Source: Armatimonadota bacterium (GTDB lineage Bacteria; Armatimonadota; JADLDR01). From it: 52,256 bases of DNA. Below, piece by piece: positions 1 to 9,300 of this stretch. The position numbers were made by a program, and so were the translations under genes. The notes under the pieces are model-generated. The model was not told where the DNA came from. It worked only from the letters and a program-made list of their open reading frames with translations, and made no database searches. Positions within the stretch are counted from its first letter, which is position 1. Each line of letters opens with the position of its first letter. The stretch is taken from assembly GCA_020846535.1 (NCBI GenBank), contig JADLDR010000171.1, forward strand, positions 1-52,256. The letters are read 5' to 3'.

Positions 1-175
1 CTAAGCAGCCCGTTGGAGTAAAGGGGCAGTTTTTGGCGGATCCGGTCCGACCTGTAGGGGCGATCCTTGTGATCGCCCGCCCTGCCGGTAGGGCCGTTTT
101 CAGGGCGAACAAATCGTTCGCCCCTACCGCCTGGTCGGAAGGAAAACTGAACCCTTACTCCAACCGGCTGCTTAG
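1..175. repeat. Long inverted repeat with nested GTAGGGGCGA palindrome
   Basis: Bases 1-33 and the reverse complement of 143-175 agree at 29 of 33 positions, starting CTAAGCAGCC at each outer end. The pairing continues inward after a short gap (TCCGACC and TAGGGG are shared). Inside lies a second palindrome bounded by GTAGGGGCGA (from base 54) and TCGCCCCTAC (ending at 127), which itself contains small hairpins (GGGCGAT/ATCGCCC and GGGCGAAC/GTTCGCCC). No protein gene is convincing here. It looks like a non-autonomous MITE- or REP-like element. The left end coincides with the window edge, so the element may extend further. Confidence 0.75.
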
Positions 176-195
176 GTGGCGGCTGGACGCCGCGC

Positions 196-990
196 CTATA
201 TCGCGTCTCGCAGGCGGCGGGCCATCGGCAGGAGGATCTGGGCCGGGCTGTCGGAGACCAGGACGAAGGTCAGGTCGCCTTTCTCCCAGGCTGCGGCGCT
301 CACACTGCCGCCGGAAAGCTGGCAGATGCCGTCCTGCGTGAAGCAGGGGTCGCCTGTGGGCAGAGGCGTGACGCGCTCCGAGGGAATCTCGAAGACGGAG
401 TAGATCTGTCCGTTGTGCCGGAAGACCATCTGCACATAGGGCCGGTGATGGGGTGAGCAGACGCGGCCTCCCAGCAGGTTTTCCTGCTCGGTCAGAGGCA
501 GGGCGCGGATGGGCTGGTCGGTCTGCATGGACAGGCGCATCGCCACATGCTGGCAGTTGGCATCGCAGCCGGGGGCGACGGGCATGCTGGCCGTAACCGG
601 ATAGGTGTTGTGGTGCCGGGCCAGATCCGCCAGGTCAATCGGCTTGGGCCGGCCCTCGTCCCAGGCATGGTAGCCCGCCATGGCCGCCAGAGCGACCAGC
701 AGGAGGGCCAGGGCCGGGGCGAACCGCCAGGCAAAACGGCGGACGGGCCGGGCAGGCTGCCAATTCATGGCATCGATGCGGGCCGAAGCCTTCTGCCAGA
801 GCGAGGCGGGAGGCTCTTCGTAATGGTAAGAATTCTTCAGGAGATTCCGGGTGCTTGCCATCTCCTCGTAAAGCAGGCGGCATTCCGGGCATCGGCTCAG
901 GTGTTCCCGGGCTTCCTGCCGTTCCTGTCCGGAAAGCTCCCGGTCCGCCAGGGCCGTGATCTGTTCCTGAAGTTCTTCACAGCGATTCAT
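196..990 (-). CDS. Anti-sigma factor, zf-HC2 family
   Basis: A 264-residue protein likely to hold the neighbouring ECF sigma factor inactive at the membrane until a signal arrives. The N-terminal anti-sigma zinc-binding module is visible as H30-x3-C34-x2-C37 (EHLSRCPEC). A single hydrophobic segment at about residues 89-107 anchors it, leaving a C-terminal part of about 155 residues outside. That outer part has several cysteines and histidines and is not recognised further, so it may be the sensing domain. It starts 25 nt after the sigma gene, with a GAAGGA ribosome site about 9 nt upstream of its ATG, which is the usual sigma/anti-sigma order. The family assignment is solid from the motif and context. 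The signal sensed is unknown. Confidence 0.85.
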   Translation of the reverse strand: MNRCEELQEQITALADRELSGQERQEAREHLSRCPECRLLYEEMASTRNLLKNSYHYEEPPASLWQKASARIDAMNWQPARPVRRFAWRFAPALALLLVALAAMAGYHAWDEGRPKPIDLADLARHHNTYPVTASMPVAPGCDANCQHVAMRLSMQTDQPIRALPLTEQENLLGGRVCSPHHRPYVQMVFRHNGQIYSVFEIPSERVTPLPTGDPCFTQDGICQLSGGSVSAAAWEKGDLTFVLVSDSPAQILLPMARRLRDAI

Positions 991-1015
991 GATCGACCAT
1001 CCTTCAATAATCTAT

Positions 1016-1597
1016 TTATATCAACCCGCGCTGTTTCCCGAATTCGCTGAGGTAGCTTCTCAGGAGCTTGCGGCCCCGGAAGAGGCGGGAGCGCACCGTG
1101 CCGATAGGAATATCCAGGATATCGCTGACCTCGGCGTAGGAGAATTCCTCCACATCGGTCAGAAGGACGACCACCTTGAACTCCTCCGGCAGAGCGCGCA
1201 GGGCTTCCTCGATCTCACCCTCGAAGGTGCGGGACAGGGCGGCCTCCTCGGGCTGCGAGTCCGAGCGGGCCTGCTGGCGCGTTGCCCGGTATTCGATATC
1301 AGGCGAGACATCGTCCAGGGTGAGCATGTCGGGCGCTCGCATCCTGCGCCGGTATTCGTTGATATAGGTATTCATTAAAATGCGGAATATCCAGGCTTTG
1401 AAATTCGTGCCCGGCTGGAACTGGCCGAAAGCCACATAGGCTTTGACCAGGGCCTCCTGGGCGAGATCCTCGGCGTCATCGCGGTTGCGGACGATGCGGA
1501 GGGCGGCATTGTAGATCTCGCGCTGGTAGCGAAGGGCCAGTTTCTCGAACTCAGCCCGGGCCTGATCCCGGTCCGCATTTTGCCTGCGGAAAAGCAT
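1016..1597 (-). CDS. RNA polymerase ECF sigma factor (sigma-70 family)
   Basis: A 193-residue sigma factor of the SigW/RpoE type. Region 2 spans roughly residues 16-85, with the characteristic DAEDLAQEALVKAY helix and the FKAWIFRI segment. Region 4 spans about 128-180, with the helix-turn-helix ending in IPIGTVRSRLFRGRKLL. I start it at the ATG at 1597, which has an AGGAAG site about 10 nt upstream. An in-frame codon at 1666 would add 23 residues but has no ribosome site and resembles no sigma N-terminus. The gene lies between a lipoprotein gene and a zf-HC2 anti-sigma gene on the same strand, so the three are probably one unit. No clear autoregulatory promoter was recognised. Confidence 0.9.
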   Translation of the reverse strand: MLFRRQNADRDQARAEFEKLALRYQREIYNAALRIVRNRDDAEDLAQEALVKAYVAFGQFQPGTNFKAWIFRILMNTYINEYRRRMRAPDMLTLDDVSPDIEYRATRQQARSDSQPEEAALSRTFEGEIEEALRALPEEFKVVVLLTDVEEFSYAEVSDILDIPIGTVRSRLFRGRKLLRSYLSEFGKQRGLI

Positions 1598-1732
1598 ATC
1601 TCGGATTCTTCCTGAACGTCGTGGGCAGAGAGATTGAAGGCGGGCGAGCCATCGGGATGATGGCATAATACGACAATGCTCTATTCGCCATTCCTTCGCC
1701 GTTCTCCTTCCGAGACGCTTTCGGAAAAACGC

Positions 1733-2233
1733 TCAGCTTACGGAACCGTACTGCTTCTCGATCTCCTGCCGGATGATGACAGGGACATCCTCGCTCTTAT
1801 AGCTGGAGGCGGGGTCGTTGGGCTTCTGGGTGAGGGAAACGCCCCTCTCTTTGATCTTGAAGTCGCGCTTCCCATTGATCAGAATGGTGGCGCAGTGGTA
1901 GCCGCGCTTGCCGATCTGCGTGTCGGCCTTCTCGTTGCCCATCGGCAGCAATTCCATCCGGACCCGGCCCTTATTTTGAGCGATCACCTGATCGATGAGA
2001 TTGATCGTCTTCTGATGCCATTCCGTATCGAGCGGGCCGTAAAATTCGACCACCACTTTCGCCGACCTATCCCCGACCCTTTTGATTTCCATCCAGTTGT
2101 CGTCAGGGGCCGCCGTCTTCCGAACGCCAGCCCTGACAGGCGCGGATTCGCGCGAAGAACACCCGGCAAGAAGCAGGATGCCCGAAAACAACGCTCCGGC
2201 AAGAGCCAACAATGTTTTTCGATGAAACCCCAT
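1733..2233 (-). CDS. Putative lipoprotein, possibly thioredoxin-like fold
   Basis: A 166-residue predicted lipoprotein. The N-terminus has a positively charged start, a hydrophobic stretch and a lipobox LLAGC with the lipidated cysteine at residue 25. The mature part contains VVVEFYGPLDTEW followed by a helix and KGRVRMELLPMG, which recalls a thioredoxin-like beta-alpha-beta unit. No CxxC redox motif is present, so a disulfide-exchange function is not supported. It is upstream of and co-directional with the ECF sigma gene (136 nt gap). It could belong to the same envelope-stress unit or be independent. I do not recognise a named family, and the fold suggestion is tentative. Confidence 0.6.
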   Translation of the reverse strand: MGFHRKTLLALAGALFSGILLLAGCSSRESAPVRAGVRKTAAPDDNWMEIKRVGDRSAKVVVEFYGPLDTEWHQKTINLIDQVIAQNKGRVRMELLPMGNEKADTQIGKRGYHCATILINGKRDFKIKERGVSLTQKPNDPASSYKSEDVPVIIRQEIEKQYGSVS

Positions 2234-2553
2234 GGCGAGGACTCCGCTTGCGCCGGCGGGCGCGAAACCCGCCTTTTTCCCTCAGTCTTTCTGTCTAACA
2301 AATCACAAGCTCGTAAAGTTCCCTGAAACGCTCGAATTTAGAACGCGGATGAACATTATTTTTTCACGGGTCGGACGGTCAGGAAATCCGGCCAGCAAAG
2401 GCCCTGTCAAGCCCATATTGCAGCCGGAGGGTGTTTTTATTTTTCGTATTGCCCTCCGATGAGGCAGGAGTCGCCCGTTCCATCCCGAATTGACTTCACA
2501 ATTCACCGGAAAGGAGGGGCGCGCGCTTCGCAGAGAGCCGCGCCGTCAAAGCC
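2234..2553. other. Divergent intergenic region
   Basis: About 320 nt separate the divergently transcribed lipoprotein and aldolase genes, so promoters for both should lie here. A TTGACA is present on the minus strand at about 2405-2410 but no convincing -10 follows it. I see no RNA gene and no convincing small protein gene. Confidence 0.4.
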
Positions 2554-3345
2554 ATGACCGGAGCAGAACTGAAGGCCCGTTTGGAGCAGGGCGGACGCGT
2601 CTATGGAACGATGTTCAGCCTGGCTCGCAGCCCGCGATGGACCAGGGCGCTGGAGGGAGTCGGGTTCGACTATGTGATCGTGGACACCGAACACGCGCCG
2701 TTCAGCCGGGGCGAGGTGGCCGAAATGACGGCCGCCCTGGAGCGTTCGGGCATTGCGCCGATAGTGCGCATCCCCGTCCCGGAATCCCATTATGTCACCA
2801 TGGCGATGGACGCCGGGGCGCACGGGGTGCTGGCCCCCTACTGCGAAACAGTCGATCAGGTACGGGAGGTGATCGGCGGGGTCAAATGGAGGCCTCTCAA
2901 AGGGGCTTTACTCCGGAAGGCGCTCGATACCGGCGAATTTCCCGGCGAGGAAACCCACAGTTACCTTCGGCAGCGCAACGCCAACAGCATCGCCGTCATC
3001 GGCATCGAAAGCGTTCCCGCCATCGAAAACCTGGAGGCGATCCTGGACGTTCCCGGCATCGATGCCATCTTTGTCGGACCGAACGACCTCAGCATCACCC
3101 TGGGCGTCCCCGACCGCTACGACCATCCCGATTTCGAGGCCGCGCTCAGCCGCATTCTCCGCACCTGTCAGGCCCGGAACGTGCCGGTCGCCGTCCACCT
3201 GATGGACAACGACCGGGCCGCCCGGTGGATGGAGGCAGGCGTCCGCTTCGTTCTCCACTCCAACGACATCCGCGCCATGGTCAAAGGGTTCCAGGCCGAC
3301 TTCACCGCCCTGCGCGAGACGGGCAAGCGGCTGGAAGGTTCTTGA
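2554..3345 (+). CDS. HpcH/HpaI family class II aldolase
   Basis: A 263-residue TIM-barrel aldolase of the group that includes 4-hydroxy-2-oxoheptanedioate aldolase and 2-keto-3-deoxy-sugar-acid aldolases. These cleave 2-keto-3-deoxy acids to pyruvate or related enols plus an aldehyde, using a divalent metal. Visible family motifs are VDTEHAP (D44, E46, H47), VRIP with R72, the metal-binding E152 in GIESV and D178 in FVGPNDLS. The length is typical. The ATG at 2554 has no good ribosome site; the GGAGG at about 2511 is too far away. No alternative in-frame start was found between them. The next gene is a D-2-hydroxyacid dehydrogenase, consistent with sugar-acid or 2-oxo-acid metabolism. The exact substrate cannot be read from the sequence. 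Confidence 0.9.
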   Translation: MTGAELKARLEQGGRVYGTMFSLARSPRWTRALEGVGFDYVIVDTEHAPFSRGEVAEMTAALERSGIAPIVRIPVPESHYVTMAMDAGAHGVLAPYCETVDQVREVIGGVKWRPLKGALLRKALDTGEFPGEETHSYLRQRNANSIAVIGIESVPAIENLEAILDVPGIDAIFVGPNDLSITLGVPDRYDHPDFEAALSRILRTCQARNVPVAVHLMDNDRAARWMEAGVRFVLHSNDIRAMVKGFQADFTALRETGKRLEGS

Positions 3346-3477
3346 GATTTGTGGGCCGGACCTTTTATTTTCTCTGGATAGCGGATTCGGGGCAGAGGAG
3401 GAGGGCGACCCACCGGGCCGCCCTTCCAAGCGAAAATCATCTTTCCGGGCCGGGGCGGAGGATGCCGGACGGCCTAA

Positions 3478-3598
3478 TCGATGCAGTCTGCGAGGAGCGG
3501 AAGCGACGAAGCCATCTCCAGGGTCACGCCTACGAGTAGAGCCTTCGCCATTGGGTGCGCTGGAGGTTGTCGTGTCGCTGCGCTCCTCGCAATGACAT
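3478..3598. repeat. Dispersed palindromic repeat, copy A
   Basis: A roughly 120-bp element beginning TCGATGCAGTCTGCGAGGAG and ending with GTCGCTGCGCTCCTCGCAATGACA. The two ends are inverted relative to each other (CGAGGAGCG against CGCTCCTCG). Copy 48364-48488 shares the same left arm and the internal ACGAGTAGAGC. Partial copies are at 20835-20895 and 37335-37395. It has the look of a MITE or REP-type element without coding capacity. It fills most of the 309-nt gap between the aldolase and dehydrogenase genes. Confidence 0.75.
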
Positions 3599-3654
3599 GG
3601 CCGGGCATAAGCTGTATACGGCAAGTTTCTTTTGGACAATATTGTGGAGGCTTT

Positions 3655-4611
3655 ATGTTTCGTATCTGGCTGGAATACTCGCTGCCGACCGCATATGCGC
3701 CCCTGCTGGAAGGGGTGGCCGTAGCGGTTGAGGGCGAGGACGATCTTCATCAGGCGGAAGCGGTCATTGCCGGGGCGCGGCGGTTCTACGACGGGGCGCT
3801 GATGGACCGGGCTCCGGGTCTGAAGGTGATCTGCCGAACGGGCATCGGGATCGACAACATCTGCGTTCCCGACGCCACGGCCCGCCGAGTCGCGGTATGC
3901 AACACCCCTGATGCCCCGACCTTTTCCACAGCCGAACACACGCTTCTGCTGATCCTGGCGGTCGCCAAGCAGATCAAGCGAGCGGAGGCTTCCATGGCGG
4001 GTGAGGACGGAAGCGCCTTTTTTCATTCTCATTCCGGCCTGGAACTGTGGGGAAAGTGCCTGGGGCTGGTCGGCCTGGGGCGGATCGGGGGCCGGGTGGC
4101 GATAGCCGCCCGCGCCCTGGGGATGACCGTCATCGGATACGACCCCTTCGCGCCTCCGGGCCGGGCGGCTGAAGTCGGGGCGGAAGCCATTCCATCGTTC
4201 GAATCGCTGCTGGGCCGGGCCGATATCGTTTCCCTCCATCTGCCCGTATCCCCGGAGACCCGGCGACTGATCAACGCCGATACCCTGGCGATGATAAAGC
4301 CCGGCGCGATCCTTATCAATGCCGCCCGGGGCGGGCTGGTGGATGAAGCGGCCCTCCTGGATGCCCTCGCCCGGGGCCGTCTGGCCGGGGCCGGGCTGGA
4401 TGTCTTCGATCCCGAACCGCCCTCCCCGGACAATCCGCTTCTCCACAGAAGCGATGTGATCGCCACCCCGCACATCGCCAGCGCGACCGGGGCCAGCCAG
4501 GAACGCCTATGGCAGACCGCCCTCTGCCAGGCCCTGATGGTACTGCGAGGCGTGCGCCCGCCCCACCTGGTCAATCCAGAGGTTTGGCCGGTGCAAGGGG
4601 ATAATCAATAA
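3655..4611 (+). CDS. D-isomer-specific 2-hydroxyacid dehydrogenase
   Basis: A 318-residue NAD(P)-dependent dehydrogenase interconverting a 2-oxo acid and its D-2-hydroxy acid, of the SerA/glyoxylate-reductase superfamily. The Rossmann motif GLGRIGG is at residues 140-146. The catalytic set is R225 (NAARGG), E254 (FDPEPP) and H273 (TPHIAS). The start at 3655 is chosen because GTGGAGG lies 4 nt upstream; the upstream in-frame region is repeat sequence. The 318-residue length lacks the ACT domain of SerA, so a role in catabolism of glyoxylate-type or sugar-derived acids is more likely than serine synthesis. It ends 2 nt before the convergent next gene. Confidence 0.9.
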   Translation: MFRIWLEYSLPTAYAPLLEGVAVAVEGEDDLHQAEAVIAGARRFYDGALMDRAPGLKVICRTGIGIDNICVPDATARRVAVCNTPDAPTFSTAEHTLLLILAVAKQIKRAEASMAGEDGSAFFHSHSGLELWGKCLGLVGLGRIGGRVAIAARALGMTVIGYDPFAPPGRAAEVGAEAIPSFESLLGRADIVSLHLPVSPETRRLINADTLAMIKPGAILINAARGGLVDEAALLDALARGRLAGAGLDVFDPEPPSPDNPLLHRSDVIATPHIASATGASQERLWQTALCQALMVLRGVRPPHLVNPEVWPVQGDNQ

Positions 4612-4613
4612 TC

Positions 4614-6152
4614 TTAACCATCCGCCAGCTTCAGCGAGCCGGGCTGGAAAGCGGGTGGATAGTTGAGATCAAGAATACACTTGCGGACCTCGATGTCGCC
4701 ATCGAAGCCTTCGTTCTCGCGGAGGCGAACCAACTCGATGTCATTATCTCCGGCCCGCAGGGAGCGGGCAGGAACGTGGAACTGCACGATATCGTTCCAG
4801 CAGCCGTGGTCATAGTGGTTGTAGTGGTATCCGTTCCAGGCCAGGGAAGCGCCATTGATGCAGACATCGATATCGTCCAGGCGGTTGACGCCCGCCAAGT
4901 CCAGGATCAGGAGGGCGGCCGGCATCCTGTTCCGGGCCAGGGCCGCATCGAAATCATCGGCCACTCTGAGCGGACAGGAGGCCGACGGCTCGCCTGGAGC
5001 GACGCGAAAACGGCTTTTCCAGGGGCTGCCGAATATCTGCGCGTCCCAGGGCCATACGGCCATCACATATTGCTTGTCCCCGAGGAAGACCGCTTCCGGG
5101 TGGCTCAGTTCGATGAAGGACTGGCGGGCTATCGGCCCGTCGGCGCATGTGAAATTGAACAGGCTGACGCCGTCGGCCCCGTTCCGGTAATGCGCCGCCG
5201 CAACGGCCCGCAGATAGGGCAAAGAGGGCGGCCCGAACCCGTCCTCCACGCCGTTCCCCGGGCGCAGGCCCGTTCCCCCGCCCCCTGATGCGACCAGCCA
5301 GTGCAACTGGCCTTCAATGCCCGGAAAGACCTTGCAGCCGCTTCTGCGCGCCTGCTCGATCCACCAGTCGGCGGGAGCGTCCGGCGTGTGGTCTCCCACG
5401 CCCCCCAGTGTAACCTGATCCAGAAGCCCGTTTGCCAGCCATCGGTCGACGGCTAATCCGCTGGCGAGGCAGATGCGAGGGTCATATTCGAACCGGGCGC
5501 TGAGCGTCCGGCGGGACGCCCGGGTCATATCGCGCAGGCGGCAGAGGAGTTCGGTCATCCTGTGCCGTCCGGCATCCTCCGCCCCGGCCCGGAAAAAGGG
5601 CCGGAACCGTGTAAAATCCAGATCGATGCCGTCCACTTCATAGCCGTCCAGGATTTCCCGGATCTGGGCCAGGCGGTAATCATGCACATCCGGGTGCGCG
5701 TAATCGAGCTGGCCGGAGGGCAGAAGAGCCTCCGGGTGGGCATCAAGCCAGCCTGAAAGCAGTTCCGGAAAATACCAGGAGCCGTCGGGACGCCGGTAGG
5801 TGTGGTGAGCGTCGTTCATACGGAGCGAAAACTGGCAGGCCATATTTTCCCGGTGGCAGGCCGAGGCGACGATCCGGAGCGGGTCCGTCCCCTGCTCATC
5901 CAGCGAGCGCAACGTCTCCCGGATGCGCCAGACGTGCATGGTATCGATCCGATCCATCCGGTCACCGACTCGCGGCAGAAAAGAGGAGCGATACTGCACC
6001 GCATGGCCTCCGAGCGAGCCGAACTGGTAGATTTGCACCCCTGTTCCCGCCACCGGCCCGACGGTGGCGCGGACAATATCCTCCGGCGACATCGGTGCGG
6101 GGTAGCGCATGTAGCTCGACCACCCGTCGTCGTTGTAAATGAGAGTCTTCAT
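4614..6152 (-). CDS. Glycoside-hydrolase-like protein (TIM-barrel, family 10-like)
   Basis: A 512-residue protein without a signal peptide. The first about 370 residues look like a TIM barrel of the glycosyl-hydrolase-like group. Features are an N-terminal IYNDDGWSSYMRYPAP, a strand carrying acidic residues in EVDGIDLDFTRF, the FEYDPR segment and a later GVSLFNFTCADGP. The C-terminal about 120 residues read as beta-rich (NDIVQFHVPARSLRAGDN), as in carbohydrate-binding modules. Start codon ATG at 6152 is preceded by AAGGA at 7 nt. It is transcribed alone, divergent from nifJ and convergent with the dehydrogenase. I infer a role in carbohydrate processing; the acid/base pair could be in DLDF but I cannot assign a GH family. 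Confidence 0.6.
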   Translation of the reverse strand: MKTLIYNDDGWSSYMRYPAPMSPEDIVRATVGPVAGTGVQIYQFGSLGGHAVQYRSSFLPRVGDRMDRIDTMHVWRIRETLRSLDEQGTDPLRIVASACHRENMACQFSLRMNDAHHTYRRPDGSWYFPELLSGWLDAHPEALLPSGQLDYAHPDVHDYRLAQIREILDGYEVDGIDLDFTRFRPFFRAGAEDAGRHRMTELLCRLRDMTRASRRTLSARFEYDPRICLASGLAVDRWLANGLLDQVTLGGVGDHTPDAPADWWIEQARRSGCKVFPGIEGQLHWLVASGGGGTGLRPGNGVEDGFGPPSLPYLRAVAAAHYRNGADGVSLFNFTCADGPIARQSFIELSHPEAVFLGDKQYVMAVWPWDAQIFGSPWKSRFRVAPGEPSASCPLRVADDFDAALARNRMPAALLILDLAGVNRLDDIDVCINGASLAWNGYHYNHYDHGCWNDIVQFHVPARSLRAGDNDIELVRLRENEGFDGDIEVRKCILDLNYPPAFQPGSLKLADG

Positions 6153-6226
6153 GGGCGATTCCTTTTTCGGACAAGCCGAGATATCAGGCTCGTTTTCTGC
6201 AAGCGCAGTCGACTTTCCTCTCTTTT

Positions 6227-6256
6227 TTGACGCCTGATTCCTTAACCTGTTATAAT
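6227..6256 (+). promoter_or_regulatory. Sigma-70 promoter of nifJ
   Basis: TTGACG at 6227-6232 and a perfect TATAAT at 6251-6256 are separated by 18 nt. The predicted start point is near 6263, giving a leader of about 90 nt before the nifJ ATG at 6353. Confidence 0.75.
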
Positions 6257-6311
6257 AATTTGGTTCTACTACGTCCGGGTGTGCTTATACTGGAGGGCCT
6301 GCGGCATAAGC

Positions 6312-6330
6312 CGGAACGAATTATGTTCCG
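6312..6330 (+). other. Hairpin in the nifJ leader
   Basis: CGGAAC (6312-6317) and GTTCCG (6325-6330) form a perfect 6-bp stem with a 7-nt loop inside the predicted 5' leader of nifJ, about 20 nt before the start codon. It is not followed by a T-run, so it is not a terminator. It could affect translation or be an operator; this is speculative. Confidence 0.3.
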
Positions 6331-6352
6331 AGAACCAGGAAAGAGAGAGGAC

Positions 6353-9300
6353 ATGACTGAGAGAAAGAAAATAACCATTGATGGGAACGAGGCGGCAGCA
6401 AGCGTCGCCCATCGGCTGAGCGAAGTCATTGCTATTTATCCGATCACTCCCTCTTCCAACATGGGAGAGCTGGCCGACCAGTGGTCTGCCGAAGGCAAAA
6501 AGAACATCTGGGGCACGATCCCTCTGGTGGTCGAGATGCAGAGCGAGGGAGGCGCTTCCGGAGCCGTACACGGAGCGCTCCAGACAGGCGCTCTTTCCAC
6601 CACCTTCACGGCATCCCAGGGCTTGCTCCTGATGATCCCCAATATGTACAAGATCGCCGGTGAATTGACCTCCACCGTCTTTCATGTGAGCGCCCGGTCG
6701 GTGGCAGCCCACGCGCTCTCGATCTTCGGCGACCATTCCGATGTGATGGCGATCCGGGGAACGGGCTGGGCGATGCTCTGCTCCGGCTCCGTTCAGGAGG
6801 CCATGGATATGGCGGCTATAGCTCACTCCGCCACCCTTGAGTCCCGGGTTCCCTTCCTGCACTTTTTCGACGGCTTCCGCACCTCGCACGAAGTCCTGAA
6901 GATCGAAATGCTGAATGACGATGACCTCCAGGCGATGGTCGGCGATGACCCGGTACACGCCCATCGCGCTCGCGCCCTTTCTCCCGAAAGCCCCAAATTA
7001 CGCGGTACGGCACAAAATCCCGATGTCTTCTTCCAGGCGCGGGAGGCGGCCAACCCCTACTACGACCGGTGCGCCGGCCTGGTGCAGGAGGCCATGGACA
7101 AATTCGCCGCCCTGACGGGCCGGGCCTATCGCCTGTTCGATTATGTCGGCGCTCCCGATGCCGAGCGAGTGATCGTCATGATGGGATCGGGCGCGGAAGT
7201 GGCGCATGAGGCGGTCGAATATATGAACGCCCGGGGAGAGAAGGTCGGCCTGGTCAAGGTACGGCTCTTCCGGCCCTTCTCGGCGGAAGCCTTCTTGAAG
7301 GCGATCCCCGCCACCGCCAAGTCTATCGCCGTTCTCGACCGATGCAAGGAAGCGGGCAGCGCGGGCGAGCCGCTTTACCAGGACATTCTCACGGCTCTGG
7401 GAGAGGCACTCGTGCGCGGCGTTTCCCCCTTCGGCGGCACGATCCCTCGGGTGGTGGGCGGGCGCTACGGACTCTCCTCCAAGGAATTCACCCCGGCGAT
7501 GGTCAAGGGCGTTTTCGATGGCCTGAGGGAAGAGGCTCTCAAGGCCACGACCCCGCAGCACTTCACCATCGGGATCGAGGATGATGTGACCCACCTCAGC
7601 CTGCCATACGACCCGAATTTCATCACCGAGGGCGACGATATCGTCCGGGCGATGTTCTTCGGGCTGGGAGCCGACGGGACGGTGGGCGCGAACAAGAACT
7701 CCATCAAGATCATCGGCGAGGACACCGACAACAACGCCCAGGGCTACTTCGTTTACGACTCGAAAAAGTCCGGCTCCATGACGGTTTCCCACCTCCGCTT
7801 CGGCCCTTCCACCATCCGATCCTCCTACCTGATCTCAAGCGCGAACTTCGTGGCCTGCCACCAGTTCAACTTCCTGGAGAGAATCAATGTTCTGGAGGCC
7901 GCCGCGGAGGGAGCCGTCTTCCTCCTGAACAGCACCTTCGGGCCGGACGAGGTCTGGGATCAACTGCCCCGGCCCGTCCAGGAGCAGATCATCGCCAAGA
8001 AGCTGCGCTTCTTCGTGATCGACGGCTACCATGTGGCGAAAAACGCCGGGATGGGGAACCGCATCAATACGGTCATGCAGACCTGCTTCTTTGCCATCAG
8101 CGGCGTACTGCCCCGGGAGGAGGCCATCGAGCGGATCAAATACGCTGTCCGCAAGACATACGGTAGGCGCGGTGAGGCGGTCGTGCAGCGCAACTTCGAG
8201 GCCATCGACAGCGCCCTGGCCCAGCTTCATGAGGTCGAGGTTCCCGCTCGGGCGACCAGCACGGTCGATCTGAAGCCCGCCTTCTCCGATGAGGCTCCCG
8301 ATTTTATCAAGAACGTTCTGGGTTCCATCTTCGGAGGCAAAGGCGACGCTCTGCCCGTGAGCGCCATGCCGGCAGACGGCACCTTCCCCACGGCCACCTC
8401 CCAGTGGGAGAAGCGCAATATCTCCCTCGAAATCCCGGTGTGGGATGAGAACACCTGCGCCCAGTGCGGGAAGTGCATCCTGGTCTGTCCTCATGCCGTC
8501 ATCCGTTCGAAAATCTACGACCCCGCCCTGCTGTCCGGCGCTCCGGCCACATTCAAGTCGACCGGGGCGAAGTGGACGGAATTCAAGGGGCAGTCGTTCA
8601 CCCTCCAGACCGCTCCCGAGGACTGCACCGGCTGCGGCCTCTGCGTGGAGGCGTGCCCGGTCAAGAACAAGACCGAGGTTCGGCTCAAAGCCATCAACAT
8701 GGCCCCTCAGCCGCCCATCCGCGAGAGCGAGAACGAGAACTGGAAGTTCTTCCTGGGCCTTCCCGAGGTGGAACGCGGCAGGCTCAAGGTCAATATGGTC
8801 AAGGACGTGCAGCTTCTTCAGCCTCTCTTCGAGTTCTCCGGGGCCTGTGCGGGCTGCGGCGAAACCCCTTATCTCAAGCTCATGTCCCAGCTTTTCGGGG
8901 ACAGAGCCATCGTGGCGAATGCAACTGGCTGCTCCTCCATCTACGGCGGCAACCTGCCCACCACCCCCTGGGCGCGGAACGCGGACGGGCGCGGCCCTTC
9001 CTGGTCGAACTCGCTCTTCGAGGATAATGCGGAGTTCGGGCTGGGCTTCCGCCTGACCATCGACAAGCACCGGGAATACGCCGGGGAGCTGCTGCAAAAG
9101 CTGTCCGGGCAGTTGAGCGAAGACCTGGCGCGCCGTCTCCTGGAGACCGCCCAACTGACCGAATCCGGCATCGCGCAGCAGAGAGGCAATGTCGCGGAAC
9201 TGAAAGCGGCCCTGGCTTCCATCGATTCCGACGACGCCCGGAACCTCCTCAGCGTGGCCGATACCCTGGTGCGCCGGAGCGTCTGGATCGTCGGCGGGGA

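Noticed and set aside
2908..4473. Long minus-strand open frame (521 codons) opposite the aldolase and dehydrogenase
   Set aside because: It crosses two well-recognised genes and a repeat, has low-complexity Gly/Arg/Asp-rich sequence and no family likeness; a typical antisense frame in GC-rich DNA.
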